64,000 nt of DNA. Source: Chitinophaga parva (GTDB lineage Bacteria > Bacteroidota > Bacteroidia > Chitinophagales > Chitinophagaceae). This document shows, piece by piece, positions 1 through 9,048 of this stretch. The notes beneath the pieces are model-generated. The model was given only the letters and a program-made list of their open reading frames with translations, ran no database searches and had not been told where the DNA came from. Location of the stretch: positions 2,232,001 through 2,296,000 of the forward strand of contig NZ_QCYK01000001.1 in NCBI RefSeq assembly GCF_003071345.1, in the 5' to 3' direction. How positions within the stretch are numbered: position 1 is the stretch's first letter; each line of letters begins with the position of its first letter. Both the position numbers and the translations under genes were made by a program.

Positions 1-554
1 CGGCCTATGCCGCCGCGAACGCGCTGGAATCGATGGACCACCCGCTGGCAGCGGCGCTGCGCAATATTGAATACCCCGCTATGGGTGTGCTGCACCTGGG
101 ATATGATAGGGCTGCATTGGGCAAAGTGCCGGATGGTTTTGGCTTCCTGGTGCCAGCCGCAGAGCAGAAGCATTTCCTGGGCATGATCTATAACAGCGCC
201 ATTTTCCCTTTCAAAGCACCGGAAGGCAAGGCCCTTTTCACCGTATTTATTGGTGGGGCCAACCAGCAGTCCGTGTTACAGCAGCCACCCGAAAACCTGC
301 AACGGCAGGTGATTACGGAGGTGAATGAGCTTTTGGGCATCAGCGCACAGCCGGTCATGCAGCAGTTCCAGGTATGGCCGCATGCTATTCCACAGCTGAA
401 CACAGGCTTTGATGCCGTAAGGCAACTGACGGCCCGCTTTGAAGCAGCGCACCCGGGGCTTTACATTGCCGGTAATTACAGCACGGGCGTGGCAGTGCCC
501 ACCATTATCCGCAAGGCGGATGATTTGGCATTGCGCATCAAAGAAAAGCAATAG
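1..554 (+). CDS. hemG: protoporphyrinogen oxidase, C-terminal part (5' truncated by window edge)
   Basis: The reading frame is already open at base 3 and runs to a stop at 552-554, so about 184 C-terminal residues are visible. They resemble the C-terminal half of HemG/HemY-type FAD-dependent protoporphyrinogen IX oxidase, which makes protoporphyrin IX late in heme synthesis. Recognisable elements are GFGFLVP, the segment LLGISAQPVMQQFQVWPHAIPQL and the closing FAD-binding segment LYIAGNYSTGVAVPTII. The ATG at 33 is internal to the domain and not the true start. The FAD-binding N-terminus and any operon partner lie outside the window. Confidence 0.85.
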   Translation, partial: AYAAANALESMDHPLAAALRNIEYPAMGVLHLGYDRAALGKVPDGFGFLVPAAEQKHFLGMIYNSAIFPFKAPEGKALFTVFIGGANQQSVLQQPPENLQRQVITEVNELLGISAQPVMQQFQVWPHAIPQLNTGFDAVRQLTARFEAAHPGLYIAGNYSTGVAVPTIIRKADDLALRIKEKQ

Positions 555-621
555 CATCGCCATTACAGCAACACTGGCGGGGCATCCGCCCCATGACAAG
601 GCAGCAAAGAAAAGTATCCAT

Positions 622-652
622 CACTGGCGCGGGCGATTTGTCCGCGCCAGTG
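622..652. terminator. strong hairpin after hemG
   Basis: CACTGGCGCGG (622-632) pairs perfectly with CCGCGCCAGTG (642-652) around a 9-base loop. It sits between the hemG stop and the next promoter. There is no clean T tract afterwards, so it is terminator-like rather than a classical intrinsic terminator. Confidence 0.5.
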
Positions 653-688
653 TCTTCATGGCAGCTGCTTCTTTTCCCGTCATTCCCC

Positions 689-696
689 TAATTTTG
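689..696 (+). promoter_or_regulatory. -7 element TAATTTTG directly before rsmF
   Basis: TAATTTTG matches the Bacteroidota -7 consensus TAnnTTTG and is only four bases (CGGC) from the ATG at 701. Transcription would begin at or next to the start codon, giving a leaderless mRNA. No TTTG is seen at the -33 position. Confidence 0.5.
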
Positions 697-700
697 CGGC

Positions 701-2128
701 ATGGAATTTCGCGACAGCAATTACTTACCGGCCGCATTGCTACAATCCCTGGAAGGTTTGCCCGGCTACCATGCCGCTGCTTTCCTGGCCACGCACCTGG
801 CCGGCGCTGCACCTACCTCTATCCGGCTCAATCCTAATAAACTGCCTGCTACCGCCGCCACCGCAGCGGTGCTGGAAGCCTTATCCGGCGCGGATGTACT
901 CCCTGTGCCCTGGAGCCGCTACGGCTATTACCTGCCCCAGCGCCCTTCCTTTACCATGGACCCGTTTTTCCATGCCGGCACTTACTACGTACAAGAGGCA
1001 TCCTCCATGTTCCTGGAGCACGCGGTACGCAGCCTGGTGCCAGTGGATGTACCCCTGCGTGCACTGGACCTCTGTGCGGCGCCGGGTGGTAAATCCACCT
1101 TGCTGCAGGCCACACTTTCACCCGGCAGCCTGCTGGTGACCAACGAGATCATTAAGCCAAGAGCCGCCCTGCTGGCGGATAATATGACCAAGTGGGGCGC
1201 TGCCAATGTGGTGGTGACCAATAACGATCCCAAAGATTTTGCAAAGCTGGAAGGCTTCTTTGACCTCATTGTTACCGATGCGCCCTGCTCCGGTTCCGGT
1301 CTTTTCCGGCGCGATCCCGAAGCGGTGGAAGAATGGTCACCGGGCAATGTGGTGCTCTGCAGCCAGCGCCAGCAAAGGATCCTGGCCGATGTGCTGCCGG
1401 CCCTGAAAGCTGGCGGTACCCTCATTTACAGCACCTGCTCTTACTCCCGCGAGGAAGACGAGGACATCATGGACTGGCTGCTGGAAAATTTTCCCCTGGA
1501 ATCTGTACCATTGGAAGTGCCGGCACAATGGCAGGTGGTCACTACGGAGTCGCGTGTACGAAAAGCGGTGGGCTACCGCTTCTACCCGGACCAGGTGCAG
1601 GGGGAGGGGTTGTTCCTGGCCTGTTTCCGCAAAACGGATGGCGCCACTTTCCAGCCAAAGAAACAAAAGCAAAAGGAGGTCAGCCTGTCACCTGCCCAGC
1701 GCCAGGTGATCATGCCGTATTTGCAGGAAGGGGCGGATCTTTTCCTGCTGCCTTTCCAGCAGGAGGTACTGGCTGTTCCAAGTGCTTTAGCAGGTGACGT
1801 AGCCTTATTACAGCAGCAGCTATACCTGCGCAAGGCTGGCGTAAAAATAGGCCAGCCCACCCCGAAAGAACTGATCCCGGATCACGAACTGGCGCTGAGC
1901 ACCATTGCCTCCAAAGCCTTGCCAGCCGTGAGCCTCAGTAAGCTGGAAGCGTTGCAGTACCTGCGTAAGGAAGACTTCCGGCCGGGCACGGACCTGAAGG
2001 GCTGGGCCCTTATGCAATATGAAGGGCATGCCCTGGGCTGGGCTAAATTACTGCCCAACCGCATGAACAATTATTACCCGAAAGGATTGCGCATCTTAAA
2101 AGAAATTTCTCCGCGGGACCTGGAATAG
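701..2128 (+). CDS. rsmF: RsmF-like rRNA/tRNA cytosine-C5 methyltransferase (NOL1/NOP2/Sun family)
   Basis: This 475-residue SAM-dependent enzyme is predicted to methylate C5 of cytosine in rRNA or tRNA. The SAM motif LCAAPGGK is near residue 125. The two catalytic cysteine motifs are DAPCSGSG (near 190) and STCSYS (near 245), as expected for the family. The C-terminal half, ending in GWALMQYEGHALGWAK and NYYPKGLR, is the RsmF-type RNA-binding extension, and the length is close to the approximately 480 residues of RsmF. The start is chosen because ATG 701 follows TAATTTTG by four bases. The exact RNA target cannot be read from sequence. Confidence 0.88.
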   Translation: MEFRDSNYLPAALLQSLEGLPGYHAAAFLATHLAGAAPTSIRLNPNKLPATAATAAVLEALSGADVLPVPWSRYGYYLPQRPSFTMDPFFHAGTYYVQEASSMFLEHAVRSLVPVDVPLRALDLCAAPGGKSTLLQATLSPGSLLVTNEIIKPRAALLADNMTKWGAANVVVTNNDPKDFAKLEGFFDLIVTDAPCSGSGLFRRDPEAVEEWSPGNVVLCSQRQQRILADVLPALKAGGTLIYSTCSYSREEDEDIMDWLLENFPLESVPLEVPAQWQVVTTESRVRKAVGYRFYPDQVQGEGLFLACFRKTDGATFQPKKQKQKEVSLSPAQRQVIMPYLQEGADLFLLPFQQEVLAVPSALAGDVALLQQQLYLRKAGVKIGQPTPKELIPDHELALSTIASKALPAVSLSKLEALQYLRKEDFRPGTDLKGWALMQYEGHALGWAKLLPNRMNNYYPKGLRILKEISPRDLE

Positions 2129-2283
2129 TGGAGCACGGAATGATTTTTGAAGCGGGGAGGATACGTTGCTGCAATAAGCACTCAAATTCAACGTTTAAGG
2201 CGAAATACACAACGGGAGTGGCATTGGCAGTTATCAATTTTAACGCCTATATTCGTTCCCGTAAAAAGAAAATCACAAGTAGT

Positions 2284-3303
2284 ATGTTAAAATCGATCAT
2301 GACATGTGCAGTACTGGCAGTGGGCTCCGTAACGGTGGCACATGCACAGGATACGCTGCAGGTGCAGGGAACCACGCCCAATCTGTTCCTGGAGCACACC
2401 GTCAGGAAGGGAGAAACTTTTTATAGCCTGAGCCGCTCTTTTGGTGTACCGGCTAAAGATATTGCCACAGCTAATAAACTGCCTTTTGAAAAGGGCGTTC
2501 AAATAGGTGCCGCCGTGAAGATCCCGCTTACCGCGGCTAACTTTTCCCAGGCAGCCAATGCAGCCCCGGGTGCCAACCTTCACCCCGTGTACCACCGGGT
2601 AGCAGAAAAGGAAACGCTGTACCGCGTAAGCCAGAACTACAATAAAGTGCCGCTGGACAACATCCGCCACTGGAATAATTTTTCCGGCGATGGTTTGCAA
2701 AAAGACAGCTACGTGATCGTAGGTTTTGTAAAAGGCAGCGCTAACGGCGCAGCCCTGGGCCATCCTGCTGCCAGCGCACCTGCTGCCACTGCACCGGCAT
2801 CCACACCGCCGCCTGTAGCCGCCAGCACGCCGGTGGCTAAGCCCCAGCAAGGCACGCCACCTCCTGCCACTCCGCCAGCGGAAGCCAGCAACACGCCGGA
2901 AGAAACACCGGCCGCCGCATCCACAAAGCCGGTAGCTGAAAGCACGCATACCACTGCCCCTCCGGCAGTAAGCACCCCTGCTAATGTACCGTTTGAAACC
3001 ATCTACAGCCAGCAAACCGCCGGTAAGGATACTAAAACGGAGAAGGGCCCTGCTGGCTGGTTTAAGAGCAATGCAGTACTGAATTCCGGTAAATACTATG
3101 CCCTCCACAACTCCGCACCCCGTGGCACCATCATTAAGGTGACCAACCCGCTGAACGGTAAATTCATCTACGCCAAAGTGCTGGATGCCATTCCCCAGCT
3201 GAAGCAGAACGCAGGCCTTATCATCAAACTGAGCGACGCCTCCATGCAGGCCCTCTCTACCAACGATGCGAAGTTCTATTGTGAGCTTACTTATGTAGAA
3301 TAG
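2284..3303 (+). CDS. secreted LysM protein with C-terminal RlpA-like barrel
   Basis: The protein has 339 residues from ATG 2284. The frame is open back to 2128, but the start at 2284 gives a proper signal peptide (to about residue 22, ending AHA-Q), and TATATTCG, one mismatch from TAnnTTTG, lies at 2248-2255. Two LysM peptidoglycan-binding repeats lie at about 36-80 and 100-150. A linker rich in Ala, Pro and Thr runs to about 235. The C-terminus (LHNSAPRGTIIKVTNPLNGK ... IIKLSDAS) resembles the double-psi barrel of RlpA. A periplasmic cell-wall-binding role is inferred; catalytic activity is not established. Confidence 0.8.
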   Translation: MLKSIMTCAVLAVGSVTVAHAQDTLQVQGTTPNLFLEHTVRKGETFYSLSRSFGVPAKDIATANKLPFEKGVQIGAAVKIPLTAANFSQAANAAPGANLHPVYHRVAEKETLYRVSQNYNKVPLDNIRHWNNFSGDGLQKDSYVIVGFVKGSANGAALGHPAASAPAATAPASTPPPVAASTPVAKPQQGTPPPATPPAEASNTPEETPAAASTKPVAESTHTTAPPAVSTPANVPFETIYSQQTAGKDTKTEKGPAGWFKSNAVLNSGKYYALHNSAPRGTIIKVTNPLNGKFIYAKVLDAIPQLKQNAGLIIKLSDASMQALSTNDAKFYCELTYVE

Positions 3304-3323
3304 CTCACGGTCAGGTATAAACG

Positions 3324-3360
3324 AAAAAGCCGCTGCGCATCCCTGTGCAGCGGCTTTTTT
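3324..3360. terminator. bidirectional terminator between LysM gene and fmt
   Basis: AAAAAGCCGCTGC (3324-3336) pairs with GCAGCGGCTTTTT (3347-3359). A-tract and T-tract flank the stem, so it can stop transcription of both convergent genes. Confidence 0.85.
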
Positions 3361-3394
3361 ATGTGCCGGTGGAAAAGCCCGCCGGTAAAGGTGC

Positions 3395-4318
3395 TCATTC
3401 AAAACGGTACCCTCTCAGGAACTCTTCCACGCCCATGCGCTTTTTACCTTCCAGCTGTAGTTCCAGCACCTGTAAATAGCCATCCGGGGTGGCAAATTTG
3501 AGGAAGGTCCTTTTATCGGAAACCGGCGTGCCGGGAGCTTCCTTGGGCTGGCCATGTTCTTTGCCGGCCTTGAAGATCTTCAGTGTTTTATCGTGCAGGA
3601 GGGTCCATGCGGTGGGGTAGGGGCTGAGGCCACGCACCAGGTTGTACACCGCATCCACCGGCTTTTCCCAGTTGACCTGGCAATCTTCCTTGAAGATCTT
3701 GGGCGCATGTTTGGCATCGGCCACTTCGGGCTGGGGCATCTCCTGAACGTTGCCACTGGCCAGGGCTTCCACGGTTTGGAGCAGCAGGGAGGCGCCGGTG
3801 TGCATCAGGTCATCGTGCAGCTCACCCGCTGTTTCATCATCACGAATGGGCACGGCGGCACTGAAAAGGATATTGCCGGTATCAATAGCATGCTGCAATT
3901 TGAAAGTGGTAACGCCGCTTTGTTTTTCACCGTTGATCACCGCCCAGTTGATAGGCGCAGCGCCCCGGTAATCCGGCAGCAGGGATGCATGTACATTGAT
4001 GGTGCCCAGGCGGGGCATATCCCACACTACTTCCGGGAGCATACGGAAGGCCACTACCACCTGGAGGTCTGCTTTTAGTGCACGCAGTTCCTCCAGGAAG
4101 GTTTCGTTTTTCAGCTTTTCTGGTTGCAGCACCGGAATGTTATGCGCGACGGCGTATTTTTTCACGGCGCTTTCATTCAGCTGTAAGCCACGCCCCGCGG
4201 GCTTATCCGGGGCTGTGACCACACCCACTATGTTGTAATTATTTTTAACGAGTATATCTAAAGAGGCCACCGCAAAATCGGGAGTGCCCATGAATACAAT
4301 GCGAAGGTTGTCTGCCAT
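3395..4318 (-). CDS. fmt: methionyl-tRNA formyltransferase
   Basis: This 307-residue enzyme formylates the methionine on initiator tRNA with 10-formyl-THF. The N-terminus RIVFMGTPDFA and the formyltransferase signature HASLLPDYRGAAPINWA (near residues 109-125) are diagnostic. The C-terminal tRNA-binding barrel contains KIFKAG and TPDGYLQVLELQ. The length is normal for Fmt. It lies 12 bp after the namZ-like gene on the same strand, so the two are probably co-transcribed. Confidence 0.95.
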   Translation of the reverse strand: MADNLRIVFMGTPDFAVASLDILVKNNYNIVGVVTAPDKPAGRGLQLNESAVKKYAVAHNIPVLQPEKLKNETFLEELRALKADLQVVVAFRMLPEVVWDMPRLGTINVHASLLPDYRGAAPINWAVINGEKQSGVTTFKLQHAIDTGNILFSAAVPIRDDETAGELHDDLMHTGASLLLQTVEALASGNVQEMPQPEVADAKHAPKIFKEDCQVNWEKPVDAVYNLVRGLSPYPTAWTLLHDKTLKIFKAGKEHGQPKEAPGTPVSDKRTFLKFATPDGYLQVLELQLEGKKRMGVEEFLRGYRFE

Positions 4319-4330
4319 AGTTCCAGTCTT

Positions 4331-5497
4331 TTATTCAGCGTAAAGTAAATATTTTTTGCGTACCGCTTTAAAGTGCTCCAGCCCGGAGGCCCAGCTGGCG
4401 CGGATCTCAGCGGCTGTTTTGCCAGCGGTGACCTGCTCCCGCAGCTGCCTGCCACCCGCCAGTTTATCAAAGAAAGGCGTGAAGAATTTTGCTTTATCAG
4501 GATACAGCTGGTAGGCAGTAATGAGCCATTGCAACTGCAGTTGGTGGCCATATTTATTGTACACTTCCGCGGCGGGGCCAGACAGGTCAAAGCCGTAGCA
4601 GGCCTGGTCTTGCAGCACCGGTGTTTTAGCGCCGGGCATGCTGCGGGGCGTGAACTTATATAAGCTGTCCGGGAAAAGCGGGGAGCCAAACTGCTGGAAA
4701 GGCTTGTCCGTACCACGTCCTACGCTGATGGGCGTGCCTTCAAAAAGGCAGAGCGATGGGTACAGGTAGGTGGCGCTGGCATTAGGCAGGTTGGGCGAGG
4801 GTTTCACCGGTATTTCAAACCGGGTGTGGTGCGTATAATGTTCGCAGGGGATCACCGTGAGTTTGCAGTGAAGCTGCTTGTCCAGCATTTTTTCTCCATT
4901 GAGCATGTTGGCATATTCGCCGGTGGTCATGCCGTGTACAATGGGGATGGGCTGCATGCCTACAAAGGAGCGGTAGGCCGTATCCAGGATGGGGCCATCT
5001 ACATAGCTGCCATTGGGATTGGGCCGGTCCAGCACCAGCAGGGGCTTGTGATTTTCCGCGGCAGCTTCCATCAGCTCCTGCAGGGAAGATATGTAAGTGT
5101 AAAAGCGGGTGCCTACATCCTGTATGTCAAAAATAAGGAGGTCCACATCTGCGAGGTCGGCTGCGGTGGCTTTGCGGTGGGCGCCATACAGCGATACGAT
5201 GGGCAAACCCGTTTTGGGATCTGTACTGTTGCCTACATGCTCACCCGCGTCTGCATTGCCCCGGAAGCCATGTTCCGGGCTGAAGATCTTCACTACTTTA
5301 ACGTGGAGGGCCAGCAGGGAATCCACGAGGTGCACCGGGCCGATGGTGGCGGTCTGGTTTACCAGGAGGGCCACCCGCTTGCCTTTAAGCAGGGGCAGGT
5401 AAGCGCCGGTGCGTGCTGCGCCGGGTATCACGGTTTGGGCATGCATACGGCTGCAAAGCAGGAGGCAACAGGCGAGTAAGACGAACAGGTTACGCAT
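4331..5497 (-). CDS. namZ: exo-beta-N-acetylmuramidase NamZ-like protein (DUF1343)
   Basis: This secreted 388-residue DUF1343 protein has a signal peptide of about 20 residues (ends RMHA-Q). Conserved blocks are GKRVALLVNQTA, SPEHGFRG, DIQDVGTRFYTY and LDRPNPN. Characterised DUF1343 members (NamZ) release terminal N-acetylmuramic acid from peptidoglycan fragments, so periplasmic wall recycling is inferred. It is immediately upstream of fmt. No MurNAc transporter or kinase gene is nearby. Confidence 0.85.
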   Translation of the reverse strand: MRNLFVLLACCLLLCSRMHAQTVIPGAARTGAYLPLLKGKRVALLVNQTATIGPVHLVDSLLALHVKVVKIFSPEHGFRGNADAGEHVGNSTDPKTGLPIVSLYGAHRKATAADLADVDLLIFDIQDVGTRFYTYISSLQELMEAAAENHKPLLVLDRPNPNGSYVDGPILDTAYRSFVGMQPIPIVHGMTTGEYANMLNGEKMLDKQLHCKLTVIPCEHYTHHTRFEIPVKPSPNLPNASATYLYPSLCLFEGTPISVGRGTDKPFQQFGSPLFPDSLYKFTPRSMPGAKTPVLQDQACYGFDLSGPAAEVYNKYGHQLQLQWLITAYQLYPDKAKFFTPFFDKLAGGRQLREQVTAGKTAAEIRASWASGLEHFKAVRKKYLLYAE

Positions 5498-5670
5498 AGA
5501 CTGTAAAGGTCAAATTCCCTTGTGCAAATTCCAAATCGGGAAGTGCAGGCGTAGTAAAAATATATGTGAAATACTGCTAATGCAACCTGGATTAAATTCC
5601 CCTAAAAACGGTGCTAATGTCATTTTTACTTACCTTGCGGGTACATTAATAAACGATTTAAAATTACATT

Positions 5671-6099
5671 ATGCAAACAGTAAAGCAGGGCGATACCGTA
5701 CGCGTGCACTACCATGGCCGTTTGGACAATGGTACTACTTTTGATTCTTCAGAAGGCCGTCAGCCGCTGGAGTTCACAGTAGGTGCAGGTATGGTAATTG
5801 CGGGCTTCGACAACGGTGTACTGAACATGAAGGTGGGTGAGAAGAAGACCGTACATATCCCGGTTCATGAAGCTTATGGTCCGAAGAACCAGGAAATGGT
5901 CCTGGATTTCCCGAAATCCAATATTCCCCCGGATATGAAGCCTGAAATTGGCCAGGAACTGCAAATGAGCAATGCTGAAGGCCAGGTGTTCCAGGTGAAA
6001 GTGGTAGGTATCAACGAGGAGTTCATCACCCTGGATGCAAACCACCCGCTGGCTGGCGAGCCGCTCAACTTTGATATTGAGCTCGTAGAGATCGTTTAA
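5671..6099 (+). CDS. SlyD-like FKBP-type peptidyl-prolyl cis-trans isomerase
   Basis: This 142-residue cytoplasmic FKBP has an insert-in-flap chaperone domain. The FKBP core includes VHYHGRLDNGTTFDSS and EFTVGAGMVIAGFDNGV; the SlyD-type hallmark near the C-terminus is LDANHPLAGEPL. It lacks the His-rich metal-binding tail of E. coli SlyD. It has no signal peptide. It stands alone between the divergent namZ gene and the CWC gene, and a long hairpin follows the stop. Confidence 0.92.
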   Translation: MQTVKQGDTVRVHYHGRLDNGTTFDSSEGRQPLEFTVGAGMVIAGFDNGVLNMKVGEKKTVHIPVHEAYGPKNQEMVLDFPKSNIPPDMKPEIGQELQMSNAEGQVFQVKVVGINEEFITLDANHPLAGEPLNFDIELVEIV

Positions 6100-6119
6100 G
6101 ATATTTTACGCATAACAAG

Positions 6120-6177
6120 GTTCCGCTTCACTTTTTTGCCGGCATATGCAGCAGGAAAGTAAAGCGGAACTTCTTTT
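6120..6177 (+). terminator. hairpin terminator after FKBP gene
   Basis: GTTCCGCTTCACTTT (6120-6134) pairs with AAAGTAAAGCGGAAC (6156-6170) with one mismatch, followed by TTCTTTT. Confidence 0.65.
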
Positions 6178-6188
6178 ATACACACGCC

Positions 6189-6413
6189 ATGCACGAAAAC
6201 GTAGCCTGCCCCCGCTGTGGTATTTATTTTGAATGCAAAGTGGGCAACATTACCCAATGCCAGTGCCAGTCGGTAGCCCTTACCGGGGAAGACCGCACTT
6301 TCATAGCCGGCCGGTACGAGGGCTGCCTTTGTGCCCAGTGCCTGCAAACGCTGCGCAATGCCCGCAAGCAGGAAGAAAGGGAGCAGGTGATGCGGCAATT
6401 TGGAAAGCGGTAA
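6189..6413 (+). CDS. cysteine-rich CWC-family small protein
   Basis: This 74-residue protein has eight cysteines arranged as CPRC, a single C, CQC and CLCAQC, matching the bacterial cysteine-rich CWC family. The spacing suggests one or two bound zinc ions. No function is established for the family. It lies 21 bp upstream of pepT on the same strand and may be co-transcribed with it. Confidence 0.75.
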   Translation: MHENVACPRCGIYFECKVGNITQCQCQSVALTGEDRTFIAGRYEGCLCAQCLQTLRNARKQEEREQVMRQFGKR

Positions 6414-6434
6414 GTACTAAGATAATTTCAAACC

Positions 6435-7682
6435 ATGTTCAACAACTACGCCTACTCCGTTACGGAACGCTTCCTGCGCTATGTGCAGATCGATACGCAA
6501 TCTGACCCGCTGAGCGGTACTTTTCCTTCCACTGAAAAACAAAAAGACCTGGGGCGCCTGCTGGTGGCCGAATTGCAGGACATGGGCATTACCGATGCCC
6601 ACCTGGATGAATGGGGATATGTATATGCTACCCTGCCTGCCAATACGGATAAGCAGGTGCCGGTGATCTGCCTTTGCTCCCACATGGACACCTCCAGTGA
6701 TTGCAGTGGCACCCATGTAAAACCCATCATTCATCCTAACTACCAGGGCCAGGACCTGGTGCTGCCGGACGATCCGTCTGTTGTGATCCGCGTGGCGGAA
6801 CACCCTTACCTCGAACAAAAAAAGGGAGACGACATCATTACCGCCAGTGGCCTTACCCTGCTGGGTGCCGATGATAAAGCTGGCGTGGCTGCCATCATGG
6901 ACGCCGTGCGCTTCCTGCTGCAACAACCGGATGTAAAGCATGGTGCCATCCGTATCCTCTTTACCCCGGATGAAGAAGTGGGCCGCGGCGTTAATCACCT
7001 GGATATGGAAAAGCTGGGTGCACAGTTTGGCTATACACTGGATGGGGGAGAACTGGGATCGCTGGAAGATGAGAACTTTTCTGCCGATGGCGTGAAGATC
7101 GTGATCGAAGGGGTGAGCGTGCATCCCGGTACCGCAAAGGGAACCCTGGTGAGCGCCATTAAGATAGCCGCGGAAGTGCTGGCCACCTTGCCGGCAGACC
7201 GGTTGTCGCCGGAAACTACCGAGGGCCGGGAGGGCTTTGTGCATCCCGTGCGCGTGGAAGGTGTGGTGGAAAGGGCAGAGATAGATTTCATCATCCGCGA
7301 TTTTGAAACGGCAAAGTTGCAGGAGCATGAGGCGTTCCTGAAGGCGGTACTGGACCAGGTGATGGCCCGCTATCCTGCCGCCAGCGCCACTTTCCAGGTG
7401 AAGGAGCAATACCGTAATATGAAAGAGGTGCTGAACCAATACCCACAGGTGGTGGAGTATGCGGCTATCGCCATGCGCAAGGCCATGATAGCACCGGTAA
7501 GCCTGCCGATACGTGGTGGCACGGATGGCTCCCGCCTGTCTTTCATGGGATTGCCCTGCCCTAATATCTTCACCGGCGAGATGGCCCTGCATGGCAAGCA
7601 GGAATACGTAAGCGTGCAGGATATGCAGAAGGCGGTGCAAACCATTGTATACCTGGCCCAAACCTGGGAAGCACATAGCTAA
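6435..7682 (+). CDS. pepT: peptidase T (tripeptide aminopeptidase)
   Basis: This 415-residue cytoplasmic M20-family metallopeptidase removes the N-terminal residue from tripeptides. Zinc-site motifs are CSHMDTSSD (near residue 82), GADDKAG (near 140), FTPDEEVGRG (near 175), TLDGGELG and, toward the C-terminus, IRGGTDGSRLS. The length is typical of PepT (about 410). ATG 6435 matches the family N-terminus (VTERFLRYVQIDTQSD). Confidence 0.95.
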   Translation: MFNNYAYSVTERFLRYVQIDTQSDPLSGTFPSTEKQKDLGRLLVAELQDMGITDAHLDEWGYVYATLPANTDKQVPVICLCSHMDTSSDCSGTHVKPIIHPNYQGQDLVLPDDPSVVIRVAEHPYLEQKKGDDIITASGLTLLGADDKAGVAAIMDAVRFLLQQPDVKHGAIRILFTPDEEVGRGVNHLDMEKLGAQFGYTLDGGELGSLEDENFSADGVKIVIEGVSVHPGTAKGTLVSAIKIAAEVLATLPADRLSPETTEGREGFVHPVRVEGVVERAEIDFIIRDFETAKLQEHEAFLKAVLDQVMARYPAASATFQVKEQYRNMKEVLNQYPQVVEYAAIAMRKAMIAPVSLPIRGGTDGSRLSFMGLPCPNIFTGEMALHGKQEYVSVQDMQKAVQTIVYLAQTWEAHS

Positions 7683-7772
7683 GCGGGTTTAGATAACCTG
7701 CATAGTTTGTGCCCACTGCTAAAATAATTTTCGGGAGGCTTCGTTTTTATTAGTACTTTAATTGCTTATTGA

Positions 7773-7780
7773 TACTTTTG
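7773..7780 (+). promoter_or_regulatory. -7 element TACTTTTG upstream of ExbB/TolQ gene
   Basis: An exact match to TAnnTTTG ends 10 bases before ATG 7791, which implies a very short leader. No clear -33 TTTG is present. Confidence 0.45.
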
Positions 7781-7790
7781 CAAGGCTAAA

Positions 7791-8516
7791 ATGCATCTCA
7801 TGTTCCTAGGAATTCTATCCTTTATCACTGACACACTTTTACAATCCAAGCCTGATTCTTCGGCTGTTTCAGCCGGTGCTGCCACCGTGGTGGAAAAGCA
7901 CCTGAGCATCCTGGACCTCCTGGAAAAGGGGGGCGTGCTGATGATACCCTTGGGTGTATTGTTCGTGATCGCCGTGTTTGTGTTCATGGAGCGGTACATC
8001 ACTATTGCAAAGGCGGGCCGCCTCCAGGATAACTTTATGGCCATGATCCGCGATCATATTTCCCAGGGCAATATCACGGCCGCCCGTTCCCTGTCAAAGA
8101 ATACAAACAGTCCCATTGCCCGCGTGATCGACAAAGGTGTACAGCGCATTGGCAAGCCGATAGATGCCATTGAAAAATCCATGGAGAATGTAGGCAAGCT
8201 GGAAATGTACAAACTGGAAAAGAACCTGGTCATCCTTTCCATCATTGCAGGCATTGCGCCCATGTTTGGCTTCCTGGGCACCATTGCAGGGATGATCCAG
8301 ACCTTCTTCAATATCTCCCAGACTTCCGATATTACCCTCAGCACTATTGCAGAAGGGATCTATGTAAAAATGGTGACATCCGCCTCCGGCCTGATCATCG
8401 GCCTGGTGGCCTATATTGCCTACAGCTTCCTGAATGCGCAGATAGACAAGGTGCTCAACAAGATGGAAGTGGCTTCTGCTGATTTCATTGACATCCTGCA
8501 GGAACCGATCCGCTAA
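7791..8516 (+). CDS. MotA/TolQ/ExbB proton channel family protein
   Basis: This 241-residue inner-membrane protein has three predicted helices: around 50-68 (GVLMIPLGVLFVIAVFVFM), and two C-terminal ones around 145-165 and 195-215. The conserved segment GIAPMFGFLGTIAGMIQTF is the family signature. With the ExbD-like gene 21 bp downstream it would form a proton-driven motor. Whether it powers TonB or a Tol-type process cannot be told, since no TonB, TolA or TolB gene is adjacent. Confidence 0.92.
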   Translation: MHLMFLGILSFITDTLLQSKPDSSAVSAGAATVVEKHLSILDLLEKGGVLMIPLGVLFVIAVFVFMERYITIAKAGRLQDNFMAMIRDHISQGNITAARSLSKNTNSPIARVIDKGVQRIGKPIDAIEKSMENVGKLEMYKLEKNLVILSIIAGIAPMFGFLGTIAGMIQTFFNISQTSDITLSTIAEGIYVKMVTSASGLIIGLVAYIAYSFLNAQIDKVLNKMEVASADFIDILQEPIR

Positions 8517-8537
8517 TCATTCTTACAAATTTGTACC

Positions 8538-8966
8538 ATGAACCTGAGAGAAAGCAGGCGTAAAAAAACAGTGGAAATGCACAACTCAGCGTTGAACGAT
8601 ATCCTGTTCATCCTGCTGTTGTTCTTCCTCATTGTGTCTACGTTGGCCAATCCGAATGTAATAAAACTGAACCTGCCCAAGGCCAAGACCAATACCAAGG
8701 CAAAACAGACCGTGGTGGTGAGCATCAATGCCAACCGGGAGTTCTTTGTAGGCACGGCCAAAGTACCTTTCAATGACCTGAAAACTGCGCTGGTACCGGC
8801 ATTGCAGCGGGAGAACATTGATCCCACCATCGTGATCAATGCCGAAAAATCTGTACCGGTAGAAGATGTGGTGAGCCTCATGGAAGTGGCAAGGGAACTG
8901 AATGCAAAGGTGGTGCTGGCCACCTCCAAACCTGCAGGGGAGGGCATTCCGCCCGCAGGGCACTAA
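8538..8966 (+). CDS. ExbD/TolR family biopolymer transport protein
   Basis: This 142-residue protein has one N-terminal membrane helix (ILFILLLFFLIVSTLA, about 15-32) and a periplasmic ExbD/TolR domain. The helix is preceded by LND in the position of the conserved proton-carrying aspartate. It pairs with the ExbB-like gene 21 bp upstream. The bases TTTGTACC just before the ATG recur before the hydrolase gene at 42270. Confidence 0.9.
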   Translation: MNLRESRRKKTVEMHNSALNDILFILLLFFLIVSTLANPNVIKLNLPKAKTNTKAKQTVVVSINANREFFVGTAKVPFNDLKTALVPALQRENIDPTIVINAEKSVPVEDVVSLMEVARELNAKVVLATSKPAGEGIPPAGH

Positions 8967-8992
8967 CTGCTGATACAACGTATTGCACATAG

Positions 8993-9026
8993 AAAAGGCG
9001 CACCGTCATGGATGCGCCTTTTTATT
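8993..9026. terminator. bidirectional terminator between exbD-like gene and prmC
   Basis: AAAAGGCGCA (8993-9002) pairs with TGCGCCTTTT (9013-9022), with A and T tracts on the two sides; the flanking genes are convergent. Confidence 0.8.
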
Positions 9027-9048
9027 TTGTCTCCGGCGGGAGTGACCG

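Noticed and set aside
2287..3402. 371-residue minus-strand ORF over the LysM gene
   Set aside because: Cys/Arg-rich and crosses the terminator at 3324-3360; the LysM gene is the real one.
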